NCBI GenBank assembly: GCA_029884515.1
Contig: JAOUHR010000067.1
Location: 1 to 8,208 of the forward strand
Source of the DNA: Gemmatimonadota bacterium
GTDB taxonomy: Bacteria; Gemmatimonadota; Gemmatimonadetes; Gemmatimonadales; Gemmatimonadaceae
Direction of reading: 5' to 3'
DNA: 8,208 bases
The notes below the pieces were generated by a model. That model did no database searches, was not told where the DNA came from, and saw only the letters and a program-made list of their open reading frames with translations. How positions within the stretch are numbered: position 1 is the first letter of the stretch; each line of letters begins with the position of its first letter. Positions 1 to 7,188 of this stretch are shown piece by piece. The position numbers and the translations under genes are program-made.

Positions 1-1
1 C

Positions 2-745
2 TCACCGGAGGCGGAGAAGCTCCGGCTCTTCATCGAGAAGGAGTTCAAGAAGTCGATCCGCCCGCAGTCCGCGATCGGCATCAAGCCGATGTCGGCGTTC
101 GGGTCCAAGCGGCTGATCGAGATGGCCATCCGCTACGCGATGAAGCACCACCGTCCCTCGGTGACGATGATGCACAAGGGGAACATCATGAAGTTCACCG
201 AGGGGGGGTTCCGCGACTGGGGCTACGAGCTCGCGCGCGAGAAGTTCAGCGGACAGGTGGTCGCCGAGGCCGATCTCAACACCGCCGGGAAACAGGCGCG
301 CGCCGATGCCGTGATCCTCAAGGACCGCATCGCGGACTCGATGTTCCAGCAGATCCTGCTGCGGCCGGAGGAATACTCGGTGGTGGCCACGCCGAACCTC
401 AATGGCGACTACATCTCCGACGCGTTGGCGGCCGAGGTCGGCGGGCTTGGCATCGCGCCCGGCGGCAACGTGGGCGACGAGGCGGCGGTGTTCGAGGCCA
501 CGCACGGCACCGCACCCAAGTACGCCGGGCTCGACAAGATCAACCCGGGGAGCGTCATCCTCTCGGGCGTGATGATGTTCGAGCACATGGGATGGACCGA
601 GGTCGGCACGCTCATCATCGCCGGCATCGAGAAGGCGATCAAGGCGAAGACGGTCACTTACGACCTCGCCCGACAGATGCAGGGCGCGACGGAGGTCTCC
701 ACCTCCGGCTTCGGCGACGCCATCATCAAGGGCATGGGGGCCTGA
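2..745 (+). CDS. icd: NADP-dependent isocitrate dehydrogenase, C-terminal part (5' end outside window)
   Basis: Cytosolic TCA-cycle enzyme that oxidatively decarboxylates isocitrate to 2-oxoglutarate, making NADPH. Only the last 247 codons are present; compared with the 416-residue E. coli enzyme, about 170 N-terminal residues are missing, including the regulatory phosphoserine loop, so that control cannot be judged. Visible hallmarks: the catalytic Lys of the LKDRIAD segment (codon 320-322), the metal-binding Asp pair in NLNGDYISD (codons 407-409 and 419-421), and the [13 protein letters not shown] cofactor loop. NADP rather than NAD use is supported by Lys-Tyr in that loop (518-523) and by Tyr (659-661) and Arg (671-673) in VTYDLAR, matching K344/Y345/Y391/R395 of E. 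coli. The stop TGA shares its last base with the ATG of the next gene, suggesting co-transcription and coupling. The family call is very secure. Confidence 0.96.
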   Translation, partial: SPEAEKLRLFIEKEFKKSIRPQSAIGIKPMSAFGSKRLIEMAIRYAMKHHRPSVTMMHKGNIMKFTEGGFRDWGYELAREKFSGQVVAEADLNTAGKQARADAVILKDRIADSMFQQILLRPEEYSVVATPNLNGDYISDALAAEVGGLGIAPGGNVGDEAAVFEATHGTAPKYAGLDKINPGSVILSGVMMFEHMGWTEVGTLIIAGIEKAIKAKTVTYDLARQMQGATEVSTSGFGDAIIKGMGA

Positions 746-2220
746 TGTCGATCGCGTTCGACGTGCGCGCCGGCGACCCGTCGCGCGCTGCCACGCCGCT
801 GCTGGCGGTCGCGCTCCCGGCTGACCCTGCCTGGCCGCGCGCGCTCGCCGCGCTGGACAAGCGGTACGGAGGCGCCCTCTCGCGTGCGGTGAAGCGGAGG
901 GATTTCGTCGGCGCCAAGGACGAGTCGCTCCTCCTCTTCGCGCCCGGCGCCGGACCCGAACGCGTCCTCCTCGTGGGTACGGGCGCCGCCGGGAACGTGC
1001 GGGGCCTGACGCGCGCCGCGACGCTGGCGGGCCGGAAGGCGACGGCGCTCGGTGTGGGCCGGATGGCGTTCTGGGCCGCGGATCTCGCCGAGGAGTGGCT
1101 GGAGGGCTCGATCGTCGGGGTTTCCCTCGGGAGTTGGGAGTTCCGCGAACTGCACTCGCCGCAGCCGCCCAAGCTGCGGAAGAAGCCGCTCGCCGCCGCG
1201 ACGCTCTACGTGCCGAACGTGAAGGACGCGCGGCCGGCGCTGCTGGCGGGTTCCGCGGTGGCCGAGGGTCAGCGGCTCGCGCGGCGGCTCGCAATGCTAC
1301 CCGGGAACATCTGCACGCCGGAGTACCTCGCGCGCACGGCGCGCGAGATCGGCAAGCGGCACAAGATGGCCGTGAAGGTGCTCGGCCGGCGCGAGATGCA
1401 GCGGCTCCAGATGGGTTCCTTCCTCGCTGTTGCGCAGGCGACGACGCAGGATCCCAAGCTCATCGTGCTCGAATACAAGGGTGGGCGGCGCGGCGCCGCT
1501 CCTGTCGCGCTCGTCGGCAAGGGTCTCTGCTTCGACTCGGGCGGCATCTCGATCAAGCCCGCGGCGAGCATGGAACTCATGAAGTTCGACATGTCGGGCG
1601 CGGCCGGCGTGCTCGGCGCCATGGAGGCGATCGGGCGGCTCAAGCCGCGCGTGAACGTCGTCGCACTGATCGGCTCAACGACGAACATGCTCGGCGGCGA
1701 GGCGATGAAGCCGGGCGACGTGGTCCGGGCGAGCAATGGCAAGTCGATCGAGATCCAGAACACTGACGCCGAAGGGCGCCTGGTGCTCGCGGACGTGCTC
1801 ACCTACGCCAAGCGGTACAAGCCGCAGGCCGTGGTGGACGCCGCGACACTCACCGGTGCGATCGTGACGGCGCTCGGGAACACCACGGTCGGCGTGATGG
1901 GCAACGACCAGGACGTGATCAACGAGGTGCTCGCGGCGGGCCGTCGCGGCGGCGAGGTGGGATGGCAACTCCCGATGTTCGAGGAGTACAAGGAGCTGAT
2001 CAAGTCCGATGTGGCGGACATCCGCAACATCGGAGGTCGCGGGGCGGGCTCGATCACCGCCGCGCTCTTCCTCGCCGAGTTCGCCGAGGGGATGCCGTGG
2101 GCGCACCTGGATATCGCTGGCACGGCGTACTCCGACACCGACCTTGTGGTGATGCCGAAGGGTCCGACGGGTACGCCGGTGCGCACCTTCGTGGAGTTCG
2201 TGCGCGAACGCGCGTACTGA
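745..2220 (+). CDS. pepA: Leucyl aminopeptidase, M17 family (PepA-like)
   Basis: Cytosolic two-metal exopeptidase, normally hexameric, that removes N-terminal residues from peptides during protein turnover. The 491 residues are close to the 503 of E. coli PepA. The N-terminal third is the variable macro-like domain; the catalytic domain follows from about residue 190. All active-site residues are visible: Lys259 and Asp264 in GKGLCFDSGG, Lys271 in SIKP, Asp282 in KFDMSG, and Asp341, Glu343 and Arg345 in NTDAEGR. Each lies exactly 11 positions before its E. coli counterpart (K270, D275, K282, D293, D352, E354, R356), so an active enzyme is expected. The start is the ATG in TGATG, overlapping the icd stop by one base; the open frame extends 51 codons upstream inside icd, but those codons do not look like a PepA N-terminus. 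A run of five G ends 4 bases before the ATG. The DNA-binding role of E. coli PepA cannot be assumed. Confidence 0.96.
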   Translation: MSIAFDVRAGDPSRAATPLLAVALPADPAWPRALAALDKRYGGALSRAVKRRDFVGAKDESLLLFAPGAGPERVLLVGTGAAGNVRGLTRAATLAGRKATALGVGRMAFWAADLAEEWLEGSIVGVSLGSWEFRELHSPQPPKLRKKPLAAATLYVPNVKDARPALLAGSAVAEGQRLARRLAMLPGNICTPEYLARTAREIGKRHKMAVKVLGRREMQRLQMGSFLAVAQATTQDPKLIVLEYKGGRRGAAPVALVGKGLCFDSGGISIKPAASMELMKFDMSGAAGVLGAMEAIGRLKPRVNVVALIGSTTNMLGGEAMKPGDVVRASNGKSIEIQNTDAEGRLVLADVLTYAKRYKPQAVVDAATLTGAIVTALGNTTVGVMGNDQDVINEVLAAGRRGGEVGWQLPMFEEYKELIKSDVADIRNIGGRGAGSITAALFLAEFAEGMPWAHLDIAGTAYSDTDLVVMPKGPTGTPVRTFVEFVRERAY

Positions 2221-2246
2221 CCGTGTGGCGTCGCCCGGTGGCGGTG

Positions 2247-4064
2247 ATGCGCCATGCGCCGCCGCTGCACATCGTGCCCGCGCTCGTCGCGGGGCTGCTC
2301 GTGGCGCTGCTGTTCGCGGCGCCGCTGGGGGGCCAGGTGCCGACGGACACCGCGCCACCGCGCGTACCGTTGCCGCCGGCGCGCGCCGACACCACGCACG
2401 CAGACTCCGTGAAGGTGGACACGGTGAAGGCGCCGATCGCCGTGGCGGCGCGCCCCGCGATGCCGGAGCTCCGCGGCCGTCGCACGGTGTGGGACCGCGA
2501 TGCGCTCTTCGCGAGCGGTGCGCTCACCCTCGCCGAGCTGCTCACGCAGGTGCCCGGGGTCACCACGTACCTCGCGGGCTTCATCGCCGCCCCCACGGCG
2601 ACGAGCTGGTACGGCGAGCCGGGGCGCGTGCGCGTCTACCTCGACGGCGTGGAGATGGACGGCCTCGATCCACGCGAGGGCGGGGTCCGCGACCTCGCGG
2701 TGATCCAGTTGTGGACGCTGGAGGAGGTCGCGGCGGAGCGCGCGGCCGGTGAGTTGCGGGTCTTCCTCCGCTCCTGGCGCGTGCGGTTGACCACGCCCGA
2801 GACACGCACGGACATCCTCACCGGCTCGGAGAACACGAATCTCTATCGCGGATTCTTCGGCAAACGGATGCAGAGCGGGGGCGTCCTGCAGCTGGCGGCG
2901 CAGCAGTACTCCACGACAAGCGTCCGGACGGCGGGGGACGGCGACGCGCTCGGGGCGTTCACGCGCGTCGGCGTCGCGCGCGGCCGCCTCACCGTGGACG
3001 GCGTGGTGACGCGGTTCAGCCGCACGCGCTCCGCCACGAAGCGCTACGTGCTCTCCGGATCCCCGGATCCGGCGGCGATCGGCGCATTCAAGGGCCTCGA
3101 CCAGGCCGCCTACGTGCGCGTCGCCTGGGCGGATACGGACACCGCGCATTTCTGGGCGCAGGTGGTGGCCGCGACGCTCCTCCACGCCGAACGGAACGAC
3201 TCGACACAGGCCCCGGGCGACACGGCGGTCTCACAGGCGCAGTACGTCGCCACGGCGGGGATCCGGCGCTGGGGCGCGACGCTCTCGGCCACGGCGCGCC
3301 TGCGATCGGGCGGTGGCGAGCAGCGCCTGGCGCCGACGGTGCGCGGCGGCTGGGAGGGGCGCTGGATGGCCGTCGGCGCGGTGGCGGAGCTGGGCGGGCC
3401 CGACTCCACGAGGCGCGTGGACGCGATGGTGCTCCTGACGCCGTTCCAGTGGCTCCACCTCTCGGCGGCACACTCCGTGTACAAACCGGACAGCCTGCTC
3501 AGCGGAGGCTCCCAGCGGACGACGTCGCGCGCCGAAGCCGGCGTGCGCGTGTTCGACCGGTGGATCACCGGCGGTGTCGTGCGGCGATCGGCTGCGCTCG
3601 AGCTCGGGGTGCCGGTGTTCGATCCGAGTCTCGCGCCCGTCGCGGTTCCGTCGGTCACCGGCGTGGAAGGCGGGCTTTCCGGCCGGATCCGCGGTCCGTT
3701 CAGCTTCGAGTGGCGCGGCATCAAGTGGGCGGCGGACGGATCGTACCGCCCGACGGTGGAGAGCCGGACCATGCTCAGCGTGCAGACCGGCTTCGAGCGG
3801 TGGCTCACCCGGCACCAGTTCATGTTGCAGGCCTCCGCCGTGCATGAGTACCGGGGGGCATTCGAGGGCCCGGATGGTGCGGGGGGCGTCCAGCGGGCCG
3901 AGGGGGCGAGCACCTTCGCGACGCTGCTCGACATCCGGATCGGCGCGGCTCATGTCTTCTGGTACAACCGGAATCCGGTGGGCAAGGTGTACGAGACCGT
4001 GCCTGGCTACCTCATGCCGCGCCTGGTGCAGCTCTACGGCATCCGCTGGCAGTTCTGGAACTGA
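2247..4064 (+). CDS. Secreted plug-domain protein, probable TonB-receptor-like outer-membrane barrel
   Basis: The 605-residue product begins with a likely signal peptide: a short basic start, a hydrophobic core at residues 9-26 and possible cleavage near Gly-Gly-Gln at 28-30. A Pro/Thr/Ala-rich linker spans about 31-70. Residues 78-178 resemble a TonB-receptor plug: ALTLAELLTQVPGV (91-105), then VRVYLDGVEM (128-137), then a LEEVAAERAAGELRVFL segment (158-174). The rest is rich in alternating hydrophobic and polar residues with many aromatics, as in a beta-barrel, and ends in WQFWN. I infer outer-membrane location; the ligand is unknown. About 415 residues is small for a 22-stranded barrel, and I see no TonB box, so it may not be an active TonB-dependent importer. 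The gene starts 26 bases after pepA and is probably co-transcribed. I chose the ATG because it gives a compact signal peptide; an in-frame GTG at 2223 would add eight residues. No strong ribosome site is visible for either. Confidence 0.78.
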   Translation: MRHAPPLHIVPALVAGLLVALLFAAPLGGQVPTDTAPPRVPLPPARADTTHADSVKVDTVKAPIAVAARPAMPELRGRRTVWDRDALFASGALTLAELLTQVPGVTTYLAGFIAAPTATSWYGEPGRVRVYLDGVEMDGLDPREGGVRDLAVIQLWTLEEVAAERAAGELRVFLRSWRVRLTTPETRTDILTGSENTNLYRGFFGKRMQSGGVLQLAAQQYSTTSVRTAGDGDALGAFTRVGVARGRLTVDGVVTRFSRTRSATKRYVLSGSPDPAAIGAFKGLDQAAYVRVAWADTDTAHFWAQVVAATLLHAERNDSTQAPGDTAVSQAQYVATAGIRRWGATLSATARLRSGGGEQRLAPTVRGGWEGRWMAVGAVAELGGPDSTRRVDAMVLLTPFQWLHLSAAHSVYKPDSLLSGGSQRTTSRAEAGVRVFDRWITGGVVRRSAALELGVPVFDPSLAPVAVPSVTGVEGGLSGRIRGPFSFEWRGIKWAADGSYRPTVESRTMLSVQTGFERWLTRHQFMLQASAVHEYRGAFEGPDGAGGVQRAEGASTFATLLDIRIGAAHVFWYNRNPVGKVYETVPGYLMPRLVQLYGIRWQFWN

Positions 4065-4070
4065 CTCCTC

Positions 4071-4095
4071 GGGCGGCGGCCGACTTCTCCCGCCC
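4071..4095 (+). terminator. GC hairpin without U-tract after the plug-domain gene; weak terminator candidate
   Basis: GGGCGG at 4071-4076 can pair with CCGCCC at 4090-4095, giving a 6-bp all-GC stem with a 13-base loop, six bases after the stop of the plug-domain gene. No T-run follows, so it is not a classical intrinsic terminator. In DNA this GC-rich such a stem can arise by chance. Its place between two apparent operons, just ahead of a possible promoter, is the main reason to list it. Confidence 0.3.
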
Positions 4096-4119
4096 CCGTC
4101 CACTCGCGACTTCTGCACC

Positions 4120-4148
4120 TTGTCCAAGTGTCAGCGGCTGCGTAACTT
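4120..4148 (+). promoter_or_regulatory. Possible sigma-70-type promoter for yicC
   Basis: TTGTCC (4120-4125) and TAACTT (4143-4148) are separated by 17 bases, the ideal spacing for -35 and -10 boxes. Matches to consensus are modest (4 of 6 and 3 of 6), but this 95-base gap is locally less GC-rich than its surroundings and is the only sizeable gap in the window. Transcription would start near 4155, only about five bases before the yicC ATG, so the mRNA would be almost leaderless. No good Shine-Dalgarno sequence precedes the ATG (only CAGG at 4151-4154), which is consistent with that. This is a reading by eye. Confidence 0.35.
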
Positions 4149-4159
4149 ATCAGGCTCCA

Positions 4160-5041
4160 ATGATTCGCAGCATGACTGGGTTCGGGGCGGCCGAAGGGCC
4201 TGTCGGCGGTTCGCGCGTGAGCGTGGAGCTCCGTTCCGTCAACCATCGCTTCTTCAATCCGAGCCTCAAGCTCCCGAACGCGCTCGCGCAGTGGGAGGGC
4301 GAGGTCCGCGAAGCGCTCCGCCAGCGGATCGCCCGCGGCCATGTCACAGCGATGGCGCGGATCGAGCGGAACGAGGAGGCGGGGATCGCGGTGGACGAGG
4401 AGCGGTTCGCACGCTTCGCGGCGGACCTCAAGCGGTTGCGGGACACGCACGGCCTGGGCGGCGACGTCGATGTGGCCACGGTGCTCCGGATGCCGGACGT
4501 GCTGCGGATGGAGCAGGACGAGGATGCGCTCGCGACGGCGACCGCGGCGGAACTGGTCGTGGTGGTCGAGGCTGCGATCGCCGCATTGCAGGCGATGCGG
4601 GAGGCGGAAGGCGCGCGGTTGGCGACGGTGATCGCCGAGAGGATCGCGATGGTGGACGGGGCGGTGGAGCGGTTGGCGGCACGGGCCCCGGAGCGGATGG
4701 AGGCCCAGCGCCTCCGTCTCCGGGAGAACGTGGAGCGGCTCGCGGGAGGCGTGGCGGTCGATCCGCAGCGGCTCGCGCAGGAGATCGCGATCCTCGCGGA
4801 CAAGCTGGATGTCGGCGAGGAGCTGGACCGGTTCCGGTCGCACATCTCGGCCTTCCGTGAAACGCTGGCGGCGAACGATGCGGAACCCGTGGGCAAACGG
4901 CTCGGGTTCCTGCTGCAGGAGCTGCTTCGCGAGGCGAACACCACGGGAAGCAAGGCGAACGACGCGACGATGCTGCAGGACGTGGTGGTGGTGAAGGAGG
5001 AACTCGAGCGGATCCGCGAGCAGGTGGAGAACCTCGAGTGA
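4160..5041 (+). CDS. yicC: YicC/YloC family endoribonuclease
   Basis: The 293-residue product matches the family length (E. coli YicC 287). It starts with the diagnostic MIRSMTGFG, followed by the VELRSVNHRFF segment of the N-terminal domain (residues 21-31). The C-terminal DUF1732 part contains AILADKLDVGEELDRFRSH, then GKRLGFLLQELLREANTTGSKAND, and ends in a charged helix finishing REQVENLE. B. subtilis YloC and E. coli YicC are described as single-strand RNA endonucleases, so a cytosolic role in RNA turnover is likely; the substrate here is unknown. Acidic and His residues in the conserved C-terminal block are retained. The middle (about 120-200) is Ala/Glu/Arg-rich helix. It is the first gene of the right block, and its TGA overlaps the gmk GTG by four bases. 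The ATG is fixed by the conserved N-terminus even though no strong ribosome site is present. Confidence 0.95.
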   Translation: MIRSMTGFGAAEGPVGGSRVSVELRSVNHRFFNPSLKLPNALAQWEGEVREALRQRIARGHVTAMARIERNEEAGIAVDEERFARFAADLKRLRDTHGLGGDVDVATVLRMPDVLRMEQDEDALATATAAELVVVVEAAIAALQAMREAEGARLATVIAERIAMVDGAVERLAARAPERMEAQRLRLRENVERLAGGVAVDPQRLAQEIAILADKLDVGEELDRFRSHISAFRETLAANDAEPVGKRLGFLLQELLREANTTGSKANDATMLQDVVVVKEELERIREQVENLE

Positions 5042-5682
5042 GACGGCGGAGCTTCCCGGTCGTGCTCTCGGCTCCTTCGGGAGGCGGCAAGACCACGATC
5101 GCGCAGGCGTTGTTGCAGCGAAGGGATGACGTCGGGTACTCGGTCTCGTGCACCACGCGCGCTCCGCGTCCCGGTGAGTTGGATGGGGTGAACTACCATT
5201 TCCTCTCGACCGAGGAGTTCGATGCGCGCGTGGCGCGCGGGGAGTTCGCCGAGTGGGCGGAGGTGCATGGCAACCGCTACGGCACGCTGCGGTCGACGAT
5301 CGAGCGGGTGATGGGGGAAGGGAAGCACGTGCTGCTGGCGATCGACGTGCAGGGCGCGCGACAGGTGGTCGAGGCGTTCCCGGACGCCGTCACCATCTTC
5401 GTGGTGCCGCCGTCGGTCGAGGTGCTGGTGGAGCGACTGAAGGCCCGTCGGTCGGAGAGCGCCGAGGCGCTGGCGCTGCGGTTGCGGAACGCGCAGGTGG
5501 AACTGCGTGAGGCGGAGCGGTATCAGCACGTGGTGGAGAACGACGATCTCGCGGCGACGCTCCGGCGCGTCGAGACGATCATCGAGGAGGAGACCCTGCG
5601 GCGGGAGCGATTGCCGGCGCTGGGGCGGCAGGTGGAAGGGATCGTCACTCATCTGCTGGAGGAGTTCGACGACCGAGGGTAG
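5038..5682 (+). CDS. gmk: Guanylate kinase
   Basis: Cytosolic kinase that converts GMP (or dGMP) plus ATP to GDP (or dGDP), essential for guanine nucleotide supply. The 214 residues fit the family. The P-loop is SAPSGGGKTT at 11-20 with Lys18; Ala at the first P-loop position is normal here (E. coli has SAPSGAGK). GMP-binding residues are visible: Ser37, Arg41 and Arg44 in SCTTRAPRPGE, Glu72, and Tyr81-Gly-Thr in GNRYGT. IDVQGA at 102-107 is the conserved core strand, and the lid has VERLKARRSES. The start is GTG at 5038, overlapping the yicC stop as GTGA, with GGAG at 5026-5029 eight bases upstream; no in-frame ATG lies before the P-loop. The neighbours yicC, rpoZ and coaBC form a widely conserved cluster. 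Gmk of some phyla is inhibited by (p)ppGpp; that cannot be told here. Confidence 0.96.
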   Translation: MRRRSFPVVLSAPSGGGKTTIAQALLQRRDDVGYSVSCTTRAPRPGELDGVNYHFLSTEEFDARVARGEFAEWAEVHGNRYGTLRSTIERVMGEGKHVLLAIDVQGARQVVEAFPDAVTIFVVPPSVEVLVERLKARRSESAEALALRLRNAQVELREAERYQHVVENDDLAATLRRVETIIEEETLRRERLPALGRQVEGIVTHLLEEFDDRG

Positions 5683-5739
5683 ACGGTAGATGGCAGAGCG
5701 AGAGCGACAGGGCATTCACCGCAAACAGCTGGGGTCCAC

Positions 5740-5955
5740 ATGCAGGTCTTCACACCGTCCGAAGTCACGAAGCACGCGACCAACAAGTACCTCTCGGTGC
5801 TCGTTGCGGCGAAGTATTCGCGTGTGTTGAACGAATTCCCGCGCGACCGCTCGCGCTCTGGCGAGAAGAAGCTCACGACCCGCGCGCTCGAGGATCTCTC
5901 GGCGGGCGAGATCGAGTACCGCGTGGTGCCGCGCCGCCGCCCCCGGGGCGAGTAG
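5740..5955 (+). CDS. rpoZ: DNA-directed RNA polymerase omega subunit
   Basis: Small subunit that clasps the C-terminal end of beta-prime and helps RNA polymerase assembly. The 71-residue product carries the omega signature: MQVFTPSEV, then NKYLSVLVAAKYSRVLNE (residues 15-32, equivalent to NRFDLVLVAARRARQ in E. coli) and KKLTTRALEDLSAGEIEY (43-60). It ends in a basic tail, RRRPRGE. It is shorter than E. coli omega (91 residues), lacking the C-terminal extension, which is common outside Proteobacteria. The N-terminus lacks the Met-Ala-Arg of E. coli omega that contributes to ppGpp site 1. The start ATG lies 57 bases after gmk and is preceded by TGGGG at 5730-5734, a weak ribosome site with 5-base spacing. 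Position between gmk and coaBC agrees with the order in many bacteria and strengthens the call. Confidence 0.93.
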   Translation: MQVFTPSEVTKHATNKYLSVLVAAKYSRVLNEFPRDRSRSGEKKLTTRALEDLSAGEIEYRVVPRRRPRGE

Positions 5956-5985
5956 GCTCGGGCCCCGCCAGCGGAGCGGCCGGCG

Positions 5986-7188
5986 ATGCGGCCCTTCGAC
6001 GGCCGGCGGATCCTCCTGGGCGTCACCGGGGGGATCGCCAGCTACAAGTCCGCCTCTCTGGCCCGGCTGCTGACGCAGGCGGGTGCGAGCGTGGACGTGG
6101 TGCTCACGCGCTCGGCGAAGGAGTTCATCGGCACGATCACCTTCGAGGCGCTCACCGGGCGCCCGGTGCACACGGTGCTCATCGGGGACGGGCACGCGCT
6201 CGACCACCTGCGGCTGGTGCGTGGGCTGGACCTCCTGATCGTGGCTCCCGCCACCGCCGACTTCCTGGCCCGCGCCGCGCACGGCCACGCCGATGAGTTG
6301 CTCTCAGCCTGCCTGCTCGCCTGCGAGGCGCCAGTGCTGATGGCGCCGGCGATGAACGACAGGATGTGGGCGAACCCGCAGGTGCAGGCGAACGTCGCGG
6401 CGTTGCGGAAACTCGGGCGCACGATGGTCGACCCTGCCGTGGGGCCGCTGGCCTCGCCCGACGAGGGCGCCGGGGCCGGCCGGATGCAAGAACCCGAGAC
6501 CATCGTCGCGCACGCGGGGCGCCTCCTGGAACCGAAGGGCAAGCTCGCCGGACGCCGCGTGATCGTGACCGCGGGGCCCACGCGCGAGCCGCTCGACCCC
6601 GTGCGCTTCCTCTCCAACCACTCCACCGGGAAGATGGGCGTCGCCCTCGCGGCGGCCGCGTGGCGCCGCGGCGCCGAGGTCGCGGTGGTGCACGGGCCCA
6701 TGACGGCCCCGATCCCCGATGGCATCTGCGCCACGCCGGTGGAGACGACGGCGGAGATGGCTGACGCCGTCCGCGCCGAGGTCGCGCAGGCGGACGTGCT
6801 CGTGATGGCGGCCGCGCCCGCCGACTTCCGGCCCGCGAAGGTGGAGGGTGCCAAGATCAAGAAGCGGGGCAAGGCGCCCGCGCCCCTGGCACTCGACGAG
6901 ACGCCCGACATCCTCAGGTCCACGCGCGACGCGCGCCGGCCCGGCATGCTCGCCGTGGGCTTCGCGCTCGAGACGGATCACCTGCTCGAGCACGCGAAGG
7001 CGAAGCTCGAGGCCAAGGGCCTCGACCTCATCGTCGCGAACAGCGCCAGCGAGGCGGGCGCGGGCTTCGGGTCGGACACGAATCGCGTGACCCTCGTGCA
7101 CCGGGACGGCACCGTCGAGGAGCTGCCGCTCCAGCCCAAGAGCGTGGTCGCCGATGCCATCCTCGACCGTGTGGAAGCGCTCCTGTGA
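5986..7188 (+). CDS. coaBC: Bifunctional phosphopantothenoylcysteine decarboxylase / phosphopantothenate-cysteine ligase
   Basis: Cytosolic flavoprotein catalysing two successive steps of coenzyme A synthesis: CoaB joins cysteine to 4'-phosphopantothenate and CoaC decarboxylates the product to 4'-phosphopantetheine. The 400 residues match the family. CoaC domain (1-185): GVTGGIASYKS (12-22, FMN binding), catalytic His74 in DHLRLV, APATADFLAR (88-96) and PAMN (121-124). The flap GPLASPDEGAGAGRM (153-167) has Ser157 where E. coli has catalytic Cys158. CoaB domain (186-400): TAGPTREPLDPVRFLSNHSTGKMG with Asn211, and the KIKK motif at 290-293, matching E. coli N210 and K289. The ATG is preceded by GGAG (5973-5976) at 9-base spacing, a good ribosome site; 30 bases separate it from rpoZ. 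Its TGA overlaps the next gene's GTG. The family is certain; only the cysteine substitution is odd. Confidence 0.96.
   Translation: MRPFDGRRILLGVTGGIASYKSASLARLLTQAGASVDVVLTRSAKEFIGTITFEALTGRPVHTVLIGDGHALDHLRLVRGLDLLIVAPATADFLARAAHGHADELLSACLLACEAPVLMAPAMNDRMWANPQVQANVAALRKLGRTMVDPAVGPLASPDEGAGAGRMQEPETIVAHAGRLLEPKGKLAGRRVIVTAGPTREPLDPVRFLSNHSTGKMGVALAAAAWRRGAEVAVVHGPMTAPIPDGICATPVETTAEMADAVRAEVAQADVLVMAAAPADFRPAKVEGAKIKKRGKAPAPLALDETPDILRSTRDARRPGMLAVGFALETDHLLEHAKAKLEAKGLDLIVANSASEAGAGFGSDTNRVTLVHRDGTVEELPLQPKSVVADAILDRVEALL

Noticed and set aside
592..744. Upstream extension of the pepA frame inside icd
   Set aside because: The 51 extra residues are His/Arg-rich out-of-frame icd sequence; the ATG at 745 fits the family start.
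2..1294. Long minus-strand open frame (430 codons) opposite icd and pepA
   Set aside because: Its translation is Arg/Ala/Pro/His-rich and low-complexity, typical of the antisense of GC-rich genes, and it lies wholly opposite two certain genes.
3055..3070. Tandem 8-base repeat CCGGATCC inside the plug-domain gene
   Set aside because: Only two copies, in frame within coding sequence (Ser-Gly-Ser-Pro-Asp-Pro); probably chance in GC-rich DNA.
1803..3185. Long minus-strand open frame (460 codons) opposite pepA and the plug-domain gene
   Set aside because: His/Arg/Ala-rich antisense of coding DNA with no family resemblance.
3574..4860. Plus-strand open frame bridging the plug-domain gene, the gap and yicC
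   Set aside because: Different frame from both real genes, Ser/Arg/Gly-rich, and no resemblance to a protein family.
4150..5715. Long minus-strand open frame (521 codons) opposite yicC and gmk
   Set aside because: Ser/Arg-rich composition without recognisable motifs; it mirrors the codon structure of the two plus-strand genes.
5690..5830. Small ATG frame in the gmk-rpoZ gap running into rpoZ
   Set aside because: About 45 codons, Ser/Arg/Thr-rich, mostly out-of-frame rpoZ sequence, no ribosome site.
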